15,297 bases of DNA from Clostridium sp. GTDB lineage: Bacteria; Bacillota; Clostridia; Clostridiales; Clostridiaceae. Below the pieces are notes generated by a model. The model saw only the letters and a program-made list of their open reading frames with translations, was not told the origin of the DNA and did no database searches. A program made the position numbers and the translations under genes. Where the stretch lies: contig JAAZGI010000137.1 in NCBI GenBank assembly GCA_012511315.1, forward strand, positions 1-15,297, in the 5' to 3' direction. Below, one piece after another: positions 1 to 6,393 of the stretch; the stretch's first letter is position 1, and each line of letters begins with the position of its first letter.

Positions 1-30
1 GCCGCCAGTTGTCAAAAGACAATAAGCTTC

Positions 31-189
31 TTATATTGGTTTTCGAGTTACCAACGGTACCCTCATACCGAAGGCATTCATCACCCACCTATAGAGGATG
101 GGCGACTTCTGCCTATTTTCGTTAAAATCCATTCCAGCACAGATTGTTTCAAAGAAAAGCTGTCTGTACTCTAGGCTTATAGAACTTAC
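31..189 (-). other. Unassigned open frame, possible gene remnant
   Basis: This is a 52-codon stretch open on the minus strand between a TGA and a TAA. It has no start codon at its head; internal ATGs lack a ribosome site. Its base composition is less AT-rich than nearby spacers, and the C-terminal end (residues such as GMRVPLVTRKPI) looks protein-like. An imperfect hairpin (CCCACCT...AGGATGGG, about 84-102) lies inside it. It could be the 3' remnant of a gene or mobile element disrupted by the adjacent tandem repeat, or simply chance. I do not recognise the family. Confidence 0.2.
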
Positions 190-291
190 TCACTTATATG
201 ACTTACATCACATAGATGGCTTACATCACATAGATGGCTTACTTCACTTATATGACCTACATGGTTCAGATGCCCTATATTCTATGTCCAC
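185..291. repeat. Degenerate 18-bp tandem repeat, about 6 units
   Basis: Units begin near 185, 202, 220, 238, 256 and 274. The units at 202-219 and 220-237 are identical (CTTACATCACATAGATGG). The others diverge, and the first is 17 bp. The array lies just downstream of fdhD and its last unit enters the fdhD 3' end. Because 18 is a multiple of three, it produces a short six-residue-periodic plus-strand reading frame (98-298) that I do not regard as a gene. Confidence 0.8.
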
Positions 292-1099
292 CATTTAAAT
301 GGTAAATATTTAAGCGGTCCCCTCGAATAAAACCCATTAAGGTTAAGTTATGCAGCCGTGCCAAGTGAATGGATCGATCAGTGGGTGCAGCTCGAGATAA
401 GAGTCCTGTTACTGGTGTTTTTAAAACTTTCATTGTCATTTCAGATGCCATTCGTCCGGACAGTAGAATTAAGCAAGGGGCTAAATCAGTGCCATTGATT
501 AAGGCATGGCCAATCAATTTATCCAAGGCATTGTGACGTCCAATGTCTTCCATGAAAGAAATAATTTGGTTGTCCTTTATTAGGGCACAGGCATGACTGC
601 CACCAGTGCGAGCAAATAAAGCCGAGGTGTCCTGAAATGCAGCTGAAAGCTTAGTGATGGCAGTGATATCAAGATCCATTGCTTGGTTTGAACGGTTTAA
701 AGATGTTTTTTCAAATGACTTGGATCGAATGATACCCGAGCTCGTATGAAGCGGGCTTAAGGAATCCTCGGGTTTCGACAAGTTATCGTCTTCTATTTCA
801 ACCTCTATCACTAAATGGACGCTGTCTTCTTTTAATCGTTCAAAGTTGATTTCTTTAGTAGCACTTGCCTTGTCAATCAAGCCTTGAGAAAATAAATTTC
901 CTGTAATTAACTCTTTAAGATGACTGGGTGTGGCATACATGGTTTGAAGAAAATCACCATTGACCCGAAGAGTTAATTCAGCTTCAGTAATGACCTCATC
1001 TTCCAGCTCGGCTTTTGCCTTACCTTTAAAGCGAATAATGGGCATTGACACCATAGGTGATGCCAAGTGGTCTTCAAGCTGACTTAATTGGAGGGTCAT
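275..1099 (-). CDS. fdhD: FdhD-like formate dehydrogenase accessory sulfurtransferase
   Basis: FdhD transfers sulfur from IscS to the bis-MGD molybdenum/tungsten cofactor and is needed for active formate dehydrogenase in the cytoplasm. The 274-residue length fits the family. The conserved C-terminal half is clear: GGSHACAL (166-173), EDIGRHNALDKLIG (184-197), the LLSGRMASEM segment (212-221), LLSRAAPT (233-240) and LTLMGFIRGDRLNIYH (252-267). The odd point is the segment where the family has its cysteine loop (CGVC in E. coli, often TSGCG in clostridia): here it reads TSSGIIRSKS (119-128) with no cysteine. The only cysteines are at 171 and 209. The start ATG follows AAGGGG at 8-nt spacing. 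The frame upstream is open back to the stop codon of mobA, so the gene may originally have been the 3' half of a MobA-FdhD fusion. Confidence 0.88.
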   Translation of the reverse strand: MTLQLSQLEDHLASPMVSMPIIRFKGKAKAELEDEVITEAELTLRVNGDFLQTMYATPSHLKELITGNLFSQGLIDKASATKEINFERLKEDSVHLVIEVEIEDDNLSKPEDSLSPLHTSSGIIRSKSFEKTSLNRSNQAMDLDITAITKLSAAFQDTSALFARTGGSHACALIKDNQIISFMEDIGRHNALDKLIGHALINGTDLAPCLILLSGRMASEMTMKVLKTPVTGLLSRAAPTDRSIHLARLHNLTLMGFIRGDRLNIYHLNGGHRI

Positions 1100-1195
1100 G
1101 GGCTCTGCCCCTTCATGGTATTGCCTTAAATCTTTTTTATCATTGATATTAAAAAAGATATCTGAGGAATCAGACTTGGCTGGATAATCTACTCT

Positions 1196-1711
1196 TTAAA
1201 AGCGATGGTGGTCTATAAAATGGCGCAAGGATCGGCGGTGACTTTCAATAAACCCTTCCATGTCTGGAACCAAATGCTTCCCATAAAAAGCGCAAAAAGG
1301 TTCCGGCTCGCCGGTGATCCGATTCACATTAATCAAACCATCGGCGCCGTCTTTCACCTCAGCCATTCGAAGCTTCATTTTCCGAATGTATATTGGGTCT
1401 AGCACTGGCATATCGCAGGCCAGAACAAAACTATAATCCGAAGAAGACGCTAACAACCCTGCATGAATACCAGCCAAAGGGCCCGCCTCTTTATACTGGT
1501 CTGATACAATAGTTGTTTCTTGAATTCTTGGAATTTCTAATAAAGAGCCGGGCTCATTAGCCACCACAATAATTTCCGAAAAGATTTCTAATAATAAATC
1601 CAAATTTTTAGCCAACAGGTATTCATCATTTAATTGTAAAAGCTGTTTGTCAAAGCCCATGCGTAGACTTCTGCCGCCCGCCAAGATGATGGCTGTATTA
1701 GTGCTGTTCAT
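1196..1711 (-). CDS. mobA: Molybdenum cofactor guanylyltransferase, C-terminus cut by stop
   Basis: MobA attaches GMP from GTP to Mo-molybdopterin to give MGD, the cofactor form used by formate dehydrogenases. The sequence shows the nucleotide-binding start AIILAGGRSLRMGFDK, then GPLAGIHAGL and the metal-binding ACDMP. I chose the ATG at 1709-1711 because the conserved strand begins six residues later; a GTG at 1730-1732 would add seven residues. The start overlaps the end of moaB by 14 bases, which suggests translational coupling. The product is about 171 residues, shorter than usual (about 190-200). It stops at a TAA after FIDHHRF, before the FxN(I/V)N motif that normally ends MobA. That motif (DIFFNINDKKDL) is found in the same frame just past the TAA, so the gene looks truncated by a nonsense mutation, or by a base error in the sequence. 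Confidence 0.85.
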   Translation of the reverse strand: MNSTNTAIILAGGRSLRMGFDKQLLQLNDEYLLAKNLDLLLEIFSEIIVVANEPGSLLEIPRIQETTIVSDQYKEAGPLAGIHAGLLASSSDYSFVLACDMPVLDPIYIRKMKLRMAEVKDGADGLINVNRITGEPEPFCAFYGKHLVPDMEGFIESHRRSLRHFIDHHRF

Positions 1712-2210
1712 GATGCTTATCTGGCGCGGCACAATCGCCTGATCGACCTGTCAAAATATCAAGACCATGTTTTAATTGATCGATGATGCTATTTAAATTT
1801 TCTCGACATGCTTTCGGTGAGCCGGGTAAGTTAATAATCAGGGTCGAGTTACGCAAACCCGATGCAGCCCTTGATAGCATAGCCCGCCTGGTTACTTCCA
1901 TACTGGAAGCTCGCATCGCTTCACTAATACCTGGCACATCGCGAGTCATTACGGCTTTGGTTGCCTCCGGCGTTACATCCCGCATTGAAAAACCAGTTCC
2001 TCCACTTGTTAAAATCAAATCTACTTTTAGCTCATCAGCCATTTCAATCAATTCTTTTTTTATCCTTTCAAAATCATCTGGAATTAGACGATAAACCACC
2101 ACCTTGTAACCATGCTCTATTACTATTTCCTCTATTACTTTTTTCGATAAATCTTCTCGTTCACCACGAGAACCTTTATCGCTCATTGTTAGTATACCAA
2201 CTTGATACAT
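1698..2210 (-). CDS. moaB: MoaB/MogA family molybdopterin adenylyltransferase-like protein
   Basis: Proteins of this family bind molybdopterin and, in the Mog branch, adenylate it before molybdenum insertion. The 170-residue length matches MoaB-type members. Visible motifs are GILTMSDKGSRGEREDLS (5-22), the molybdopterin-binding loop LTSGGTGFSMRDVTPEAT (67-84) and LPGSPKAC (128-135). The start ATG has a strong AGGAGG ribosome site six bases upstream. It is the first clearly identified gene of a minus-strand cluster moaB-mobA-fdhD, and the first two overlap. Assignment to MoaB rather than MogA rests on length and cannot be settled here. Confidence 0.92.
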   Translation of the reverse strand: MYQVGILTMSDKGSRGEREDLSKKVIEEIVIEHGYKVVVYRLIPDDFERIKKELIEMADELKVDLILTSGGTGFSMRDVTPEATKAVMTRDVPGISEAMRASSMEVTRRAMLSRAASGLRNSTLIINLPGSPKACRENLNSIIDQLKHGLDILTGRSGDCAAPDKHHEQH

Positions 2211-2224
2211 CCTTTTTCCTCCTG

Positions 2225-2383
2225 TTATGGTCTCATTACCATTACGTTATCTCTATTAAAAGTCCCTTGGTTTGACTCAATACTCTTATATTTTCCTAAT
2301 AATTTCATTGTACAATAAATAAGTTTATCTGTTTTAAAGAGTACAAAAATCATAAGCTCTATTAAATTTTGTATTAGTTTCAA
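2225..2383 (-). CDS. Possible small leader ORF upstream of moaB
   Basis: A short minus-strand frame of about 53 residues starts at the ATG near 2383, or as 61 residues from a TTG at 2410. It ends 14 bases before moaB, so its stop lies immediately before the moaB AGGAGG. The N-terminal part is hydrophobic (LIQNLIELMIFVLF) and the rest is polar. A weak AGGGA precedes the ATG by about nine bases. It has no recognisable family, and the AT-rich composition makes a chance frame quite possible. Confidence 0.2.
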   Translation of the reverse strand: MKLIQNLIELMIFVLFKTDKLIYCTMKLLGKYKSIESNQGTFNRDNVMVMRP

Positions 2384-2432
2384 CATTTTCTGTATTCCCT
2401 GGCGGTCCAATTCCTTCTCATCATGGTATATT

Positions 2433-2476
2433 GTTTAATGGTCTACCCCTGAAAATCCCGACCCAATCCATTAAAC
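2433..2476. repeat. Inverted repeat with G-tract loop
   Basis: Perfect 9-bp arms GTTTAATGG (2433-2441) and CCATTAAAC (2468-2476) enclose 26 bases. On the minus strand the segment contains G runs of 2, 3, 3 and 4 in close spacing, unusual in this AT-rich spacer. It could act as an RNA hairpin in the moaB leader or as a two-tetrad quadruplex. I do not match it to a known riboswitch. Confidence 0.55.
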
Positions 2477-2583
2477 GAATTAAACCTTGGTCCAGAAAAG
2501 GAAATGTTTAGTCCGATCCATGCACCAAGCTATTTGAACAGAACTAGTTTAAAAGAACTTCTTAAACAAATTAATTATACCGA

Positions 2584-2622
2584 ATAACTGAACAAAATAA
2601 CTGAAGAAAATAACTGAAGAAC
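2584..2622. repeat. 13-bp tandem repeat, 3 units
   Basis: Three consecutive 13-base units (2584-2596, 2597-2609, 2610-2622) of the form ATAACTGAAGAAA differ at two positions in total. They are non-coding and lie between moaB and the MATE gene. Confidence 0.8.
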
Positions 2623-2826
2623 TATCTATATTTAATATTTAAACACAGAACCACTTTCCAAAAACCTAATAAACCCCATTATATTTAAATTTTATAGGTT
2701 GCAAGGTTTTATGGAATGTTTGATTAATCCCCTATTATGACGCATAAAGACTATCGGTTAATAACTCCAGGAATATATGTAAAAGAACAATGGACACTAC
2801 TTGTCCGTTTGGAAAGGATCCCTATT

Positions 2827-4233
2827 ATGGCGAACAAACTACCTAAGAATATAAATCCCAGTATATCAAAAAGTGAGATGATTTTAACTGGTCCCCTTTA
2901 TCAAGTGATTTGGACGATTTCACTCCCTTTAATCATCAATAATCTTATTATGACTTTTTACAATATGGCTGATGCTGTTTTTGTCGGTCAGCTTGGAGAG
3001 GCTGAATTTGCAGCTGTATCTTTTGTTAATCCCGTTATGTTTTTATTTAACTCCATCGGACTGGGAATTCAAATCGCAGGTACATCCATACTCTCGCAAT
3101 TAATCGGACGAAATAAAACATCTGAGGGTAAGGCCTACGCTTGGCATATTATGTTATTTACCGTGCTCATCGGACTTCTTTTAGGAGTCCTTGGTTGGTT
3201 TGCTACTCCTTTCATTGTTGCCTTTATGGGGGGGAGTGGAAAGTTTGGAGAGCTATCAAATATATACCTACGCTATATTTTTATTGGGATCCCACCGCAC
3301 ATTATTTTTATGGGCTTTATGGCCATTATGAATGCTCAAGGTAACACCAAATCCACAACCCTTGTCAATTCCGCTGCAGCCATCCTTAACGTAATTATTG
3401 ACCCATTCTTTATTTTTTCAACCATTCCATTGATCAACCTACCCGGTCTTGGACTTGGGGTTGCCGGCGCAGCCCTAGCCACTTCTTTGTCCCACGTTTT
3501 CTTGATGATCTTAGGCTTCTACGTTATGCGGCGTACATCAAAAACGCTTCCTGTAGTTTTTCGTAATATTCCCTTTGATCCCAAAAAACTGAAGCGAATT
3601 ATTTCAGTTGGATTACCCAGTTCAGCCGGTCATTCAGGAGCTGCCTTTGGTTTTATTATTATTAATACCTTTATTGCCAAGTACGGCACCTCTTTAATTG
3701 CTGCCTTTAGTCTTATTAATCGAATCAACAATATGATTATGATGCCAGCTATGGGGATTGGCTCAGGCCTAACATCCATTGTGGGGCAAAATATGGGAGC
3801 TGGCAAAATGGATCGAATCAGAGAGGGCTTCCATAAGGCCATTAAAATGTCTTTAGTCATTAGCGTTGTGGGAACCATCTTGATATATATTTTCCGCTAT
3901 CAATTGTTGTTCTTCTTTACCCCAACAGCCGGACCTACCATGGTACAACAGTCTATGGAATACTTAGTTTATATCTTGCCGACGATTCCTTTAATGGGAC
4001 TTTTCTCGATTTTTCAGGGACTCTTCCAAGGTTCAGGTCACACCAATTACTCCATGTTTATGGCCATTGGGCGCTTATGGCTTGTTCGAATCCCTATGAT
4101 TTTACTCTTTGAACATTTCACTGGTTTAGGCCAGCGCGGCATCTGGATTTCCATGAACGTTTCAAACATTTTAGTTATTGTTTATGGCTTTTGGATCTAC
4201 CGTTCCAATCGCTGGACCACACATATTCTTTAA
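2827..4233 (+). CDS. MATE family multidrug/sodium-coupled efflux transporter
   Basis: This is a polytopic inner-membrane protein of the MATE family, which exports drugs or metabolites in exchange for Na+ or H+. From the chosen start it has 468 residues, a normal MATE length, with about twelve hydrophobic segments. The family hallmarks are the opening LYQVIWTISLPLIINNLI segment, NMADAVFVGQLGEAEFAAVS, GTSILSQLIGR and the NAQGNTKSTTLVNSAAAILNV region near mid-protein, and the second half repeats the fold (GLPSSAGHSG, PAMGIGSGLTSIVGQNMGAG). I prefer the ATG at 2827 because it is preceded by a GGAAAGGAT ribosome site, whereas the ATG at 2737 has none and would add 30 residues that look unlike a MATE N-terminus. 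A hairpin terminator follows at 4294. The substrate cannot be inferred. Confidence 0.93.
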   Translation: MANKLPKNINPSISKSEMILTGPLYQVIWTISLPLIINNLIMTFYNMADAVFVGQLGEAEFAAVSFVNPVMFLFNSIGLGIQIAGTSILSQLIGRNKTSEGKAYAWHIMLFTVLIGLLLGVLGWFATPFIVAFMGGSGKFGELSNIYLRYIFIGIPPHIIFMGFMAIMNAQGNTKSTTLVNSAAAILNVIIDPFFIFSTIPLINLPGLGLGVAGAALATSLSHVFLMILGFYVMRRTSKTLPVVFRNIPFDPKKLKRIISVGLPSSAGHSGAAFGFIIINTFIAKYGTSLIAAFSLINRINNMIMMPAMGIGSGLTSIVGQNMGAGKMDRIREGFHKAIKMSLVISVVGTILIYIFRYQLLFFFTPTAGPTMVQQSMEYLVYILPTIPLMGLFSIFQGLFQGSGHTNYSMFMAIGRLWLVRIPMILLFEHFTGLGQRGIWISMNVSNILVIVYGFWIYRSNRWTTHIL

Positions 4234-4293
4234 ACAACCATCCTTTATTAAATTGAAACTATGAAGGTATATTCCAAACTAAACATTTTATTC

Positions 4294-4325
4294 TAGGATT
4301 GCAGTCATTTGCAATCCTATTTATA
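4294..4325 (+). terminator. Rho-independent terminator after the MATE gene
   Basis: A 9-bp perfect stem, TAGGATTGC (4294-4302) and GCAATCCTA (4311-4319), with an 8-base loop is followed by TTTAT. It lies about 60 bases after the MATE stop. The T-tract is modest. Confidence 0.65.
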
Positions 4326-4345
4326 ATTAAAAGACTGGTTATAAA

Positions 4346-4374
4346 TTAAACTTGAGTCTATTTTATGCTATTAT
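4346..4374 (+). promoter_or_regulatory. Candidate extended -10 promoter for the duplicated membrane protein
   Basis: The -10 TATTAT (4369-4374) is preceded by TGC, giving an extended -10 element. A weak -35 TTAAAC (4346-4351) sits at 17-base spacing. The start codon is 65 bases further on. Confidence 0.4.
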
Positions 4375-4438
4375 TTAGGTTCAAGCTTAAACCTATATCT
4401 TTGCACATACAACTAGTTACTTTAAAGGAGAATTTCTC

Positions 4439-5473
4439 ATGTATCTGCCGTCTATCATCAGTTTTATAATATTTGTGATTACCAGTTTATTTCTGGTTCT
4501 ATCTTCTTTATTTAATGCCTTAAATACTGGTGCTTATCTGTTCTCCGCTATATTAGTCTTGATCCTTGTCGGTCTGGTCTCAGGCCACCACAAAGAGTTT
4601 CAAGAGGTATTGGTTAAAGAGAAAGAACGTTTGAAAAAAGGTCGCTTAAATCGATTTGATTTCTATGTGGTTATATCTACCTTAGGAGCAACCGTTCTCA
4701 CCTTTTTCTTTAACAACAACCTATCCTTAGGTAGCGTCGTTGCCTCTTCTTTAGTTGGCTTGTTGGGAATGATGCTATTACCTAGTTTACAAAAATCAAT
4801 TTTTTGCGGCTCCTTTGCTGGCATGGCTTCTTCCATGATCTTTACAAATATTTGGTGGGTTGCTTTAGCTGGTCTACTGTCAGGACTTCTCTTAGCAGGT
4901 TCTCGTGAAATTTATGATGGCTTTGGCGGAAAGCTAGGAGCATCAGGTTTTTTCGGCACGGCTACGGTGTCCATTCTCGCTAATCGTTTTATCTACCTCA
5001 ATGAAATTGGTGATTTAAATCGCGACTATAACCTGGTCTTTTATTTTATTTTAGGTGCGGTGGTTACATTTTATGTGAATAAAATTAATAAGACGGGAAC
5101 AATTTTCGCCTCATCCACCACAGGGCTTGTAGCTGGCCTCATTTTGCCTGCTTTATACGGTCCCATCGGCGCCAGCTATGCGGTGGCAGCTTTTACTGGT
5201 ACCTTTGTAGGAATGACAGTCCTGGATCGTTTATCCAATGAATTTTACCTATTCTTTACCTCCCTATTTGGCGGTGTAATCTTTCTTTATACCCAAGTTA
5301 ACTTTACCGGTCTAGGCGGTAAACTTGGAACCACAGCCTTTGCTACCGTGGTTGCTTGGTGGGGGCTCCTTTATCTTTATGATCAGTCCAATGATCCTTA
5401 TGAAAAGGCTCGCAGGTTACGACAGAAAAAACGAAAACAAGAACTCCGAGCTAAGAAAAACCACCCATCATAA
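4439..5473 (+). CDS. Uncharacterised polytopic membrane protein with internal duplication
   Basis: I do not recognise this 344-residue protein. It has about ten hydrophobic segments: two at the N-terminus (1-25, 29-49), a charged loop (50-73), then two related modules, and a strongly basic cytoplasmic-looking tail (325-344). The modules align at two signature points: SSLVGLLGMMLLPSL (103-117) with SSTTGLVAGLILPAL (225-239), and GFGGKLGASGF (161-171) with GLGGKLGTTAF (291-301). Small residues are abundant in the helices, as in channels or transporters, but no transporter family motif is evident. The start is supported by AAAGGAG eight bases upstream, and a candidate extended -10 promoter lies at 4369. 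It is followed by a strong bidirectional terminator. It sits beside a MATE gene, but separate promoter and terminator signals suggest it is not in the same operon. Confidence 0.85.
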   Translation: MYLPSIISFIIFVITSLFLVLSSLFNALNTGAYLFSAILVLILVGLVSGHHKEFQEVLVKEKERLKKGRLNRFDFYVVISTLGATVLTFFFNNNLSLGSVVASSLVGLLGMMLLPSLQKSIFCGSFAGMASSMIFTNIWWVALAGLLSGLLLAGSREIYDGFGGKLGASGFFGTATVSILANRFIYLNEIGDLNRDYNLVFYFILGAVVTFYVNKINKTGTIFASSTTGLVAGLILPALYGPIGASYAVAAFTGTFVGMTVLDRLSNEFYLFFTSLFGGVIFLYTQVNFTGLGGKLGTTAFATVVAWWGLLYLYDQSNDPYEKARRLRQKKRKQELRAKKNHPS

Positions 5474-5562
5474 GCCAAACCTCAATAATCAATTTTAGTA
5501 ACCAATACCGGCTCATCAGGGAAGTTCATTGGAACAAGATTCAACTTTCAAGGTTTTCATCC

Positions 5563-5610
5563 CGTAAAAACACCCCTTAGCTTAAACATAAACTAAGGGG
5601 CGTTTTTACG
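5563..5610. terminator. Strong bidirectional terminator between convergent genes
   Basis: A long stem pairs CGTAAAAAC-A-CCCCTTAG (5563-5580) with CTAAGGGG-C-GTTTTTACG (5593-5610). It has one mismatch and a 12-base loop. A and T runs within the arms serve both strands, so it can end transcripts of both the plus-strand membrane protein and the minus-strand LEA-like gene. Confidence 0.85.
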
Positions 5611-5650
5611 TTATTTTATTTGATTCAGTTCTAAATAAACTTAAATTTAT

Positions 5651-6193
5651 TTAATCGTCTGTTCTATTTTTAGCTTTATCGACTGCTTTCCCAACGCCAT
5701 GTTTGGCTTCAGAAACTTTATCGCCAGCCCAGTTCTGAGCATCTTCAAGTGGCTCTCCTGCATTATCAACCCGGCGGGCTGCTTTTTCAGCTGCTTCTTC
5801 TACTTCATGCTTTGTATTGGTCGCAGTATCTTGAACCTTGTTTTCAACATCATTTTTATCATCGGTCATGTCGTCAAATTTATCTTTTACTTGGTCGACT
5901 TTTTCGTCCACCCAGTCTTTTGCTTTATCAAATACGCTTTCATCTTTATCATTTCGGCTTGTATGGTTTTTATCATTATAATCTTTCATTGGTACCTCCT
6001 CAGGTCTATCAATTTGATTGTTAGCGTGCATTGCTCCAGTGGGATCTACGGGATCAAGAATTGTCCCTCCTGGGATCACCTTGGGATCAGAAAATTCAAT
6101 CTGGGGATTTTCTAAAAACTCGTCATTCCTTCGTTGTGTCGTCTTTTCTCTTAGCGGATCATATTCCGAATGTCTTTCAGGGTTTGGTCTCAC
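5651..6193 (-). CDS. Hydrophilic LEA-like/stress protein, two-part
   Basis: This soluble, highly charged protein has two parts. Residues 1-68 are proline-rich and polar (RPNPERHSEYDPL, KVIPGGTILDPVDPTG). Residues about 83-180 are an almost continuous amphipathic Lys/Glu/Asp/Ala helix with repeats such as VFDKAKDWVDEKVDQVKDKF and AEKAARRVDNAGEPLEDA, resembling group-3 LEA or YtxH-type stress proteins. No signal peptide or membrane segment is seen. LEA proteins protect cells in drying or osmotic stress; that role is inferred here from composition only. The start is uncertain: the GTG at 6193 has no good ribosome site, while an AGGAGG at 6223-6228 is followed in frame by ATT (6217) but no ATG, GTG or TTG until 6193. 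A second perfect AGGAGG precedes an in-frame ATG at 5987-5989, so a separate 112-residue form, the helical half alone, may also be made. Confidence 0.7.
   Translation of the reverse strand: MRPNPERHSEYDPLREKTTQRRNDEFLENPQIEFSDPKVIPGGTILDPVDPTGAMHANNQIDRPEEVPMKDYNDKNHTSRNDKDESVFDKAKDWVDEKVDQVKDKFDDMTDDKNDVENKVQDTATNTKHEVEEAAEKAARRVDNAGEPLEDAQNWAGDKVSEAKHGVGKAVDKAKNRTDD
5987..6000 (-). promoter_or_regulatory. Internal ribosome binding site and start in the LEA-like gene
   Basis: AGGAGG about five bases before the ATG at 5987-5989 is as strong as any ribosome site in the window. It lies at the junction between the proline-rich and helical halves. It could drive a shorter helical protein, or mark the true single start if the upstream half is a separate gene. 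Confidence 0.5.
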
Positions 6194-6352
6194 ATCTTTA
6201 TTATTTTTACTGATAATTATTACCTCCTGTCATCAATAAGGTTGTTATATAACCAATAAAATTTTTGATTAGCTACTAACTATTCTTTCTACCTCTATGA
6301 TAACAAGGTTTTCTTGTGATAAGGGTGAACATTTCGGGACATAAGTGATTAT

Positions 6353-6380
6353 ATTATAAATTTATTTACTTATATTTTAA
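6353..6380 (-). promoter_or_regulatory. Candidate promoter for the LEA-like gene
   Basis: On the minus strand a perfect -10 TATAAT (6353-6358) has a weak -35 TTAAAA (6375-6380) at 16-base spacing. A second TATAAT overlaps it at 6348-6353. The AT-rich surroundings lower confidence. Confidence 0.35.
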
Positions 6381-6393
6381 CAATACATATAGA

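Larger units (their letters stand above)
2211..2826. other. Long spacer between divergent moaB and MATE genes
   Basis: This spacer must hold the promoters of both the moaB cluster (minus) and the MATE gene (plus). I see no convincing sigma-A pair for either. It contains the doubtful small ORF at 2225-2383, a 9-bp hairpin with a C-rich loop (2433-2476) and a three-unit 13-bp repeat (2584-2622). The open segment 2737-2826 is in frame with the MATE gene, but I judge it upstream of the true start. Confidence 0.5.

Noticed and set aside
185..291. Possible CRISPR array
   Set aside because: The units are directly adjacent and degenerate, with no spacers and no cas genes in the window.
98..298. Plus-strand frame of 66 codons with six-residue periodicity
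   Set aside because: It arises from the 18-bp tandem repeat, has no family and overlaps the fdhD end on the other strand.
1196..1198. Recoding of the stop in mobA by selenocysteine or pyrrolysine
   Set aside because: The codon is TAA, not TGA or TAG, so the known insertion systems do not apply. A nonsense mutation or base error is more likely.
2737..2826. Longer N-terminus for the MATE transporter
   Set aside because: The upstream ATG lacks a ribosome site, while the ATG at 2827 has one and gives a normal length. The similar sequence around the two ATGs (CCTATTATG) is noted but may be chance.
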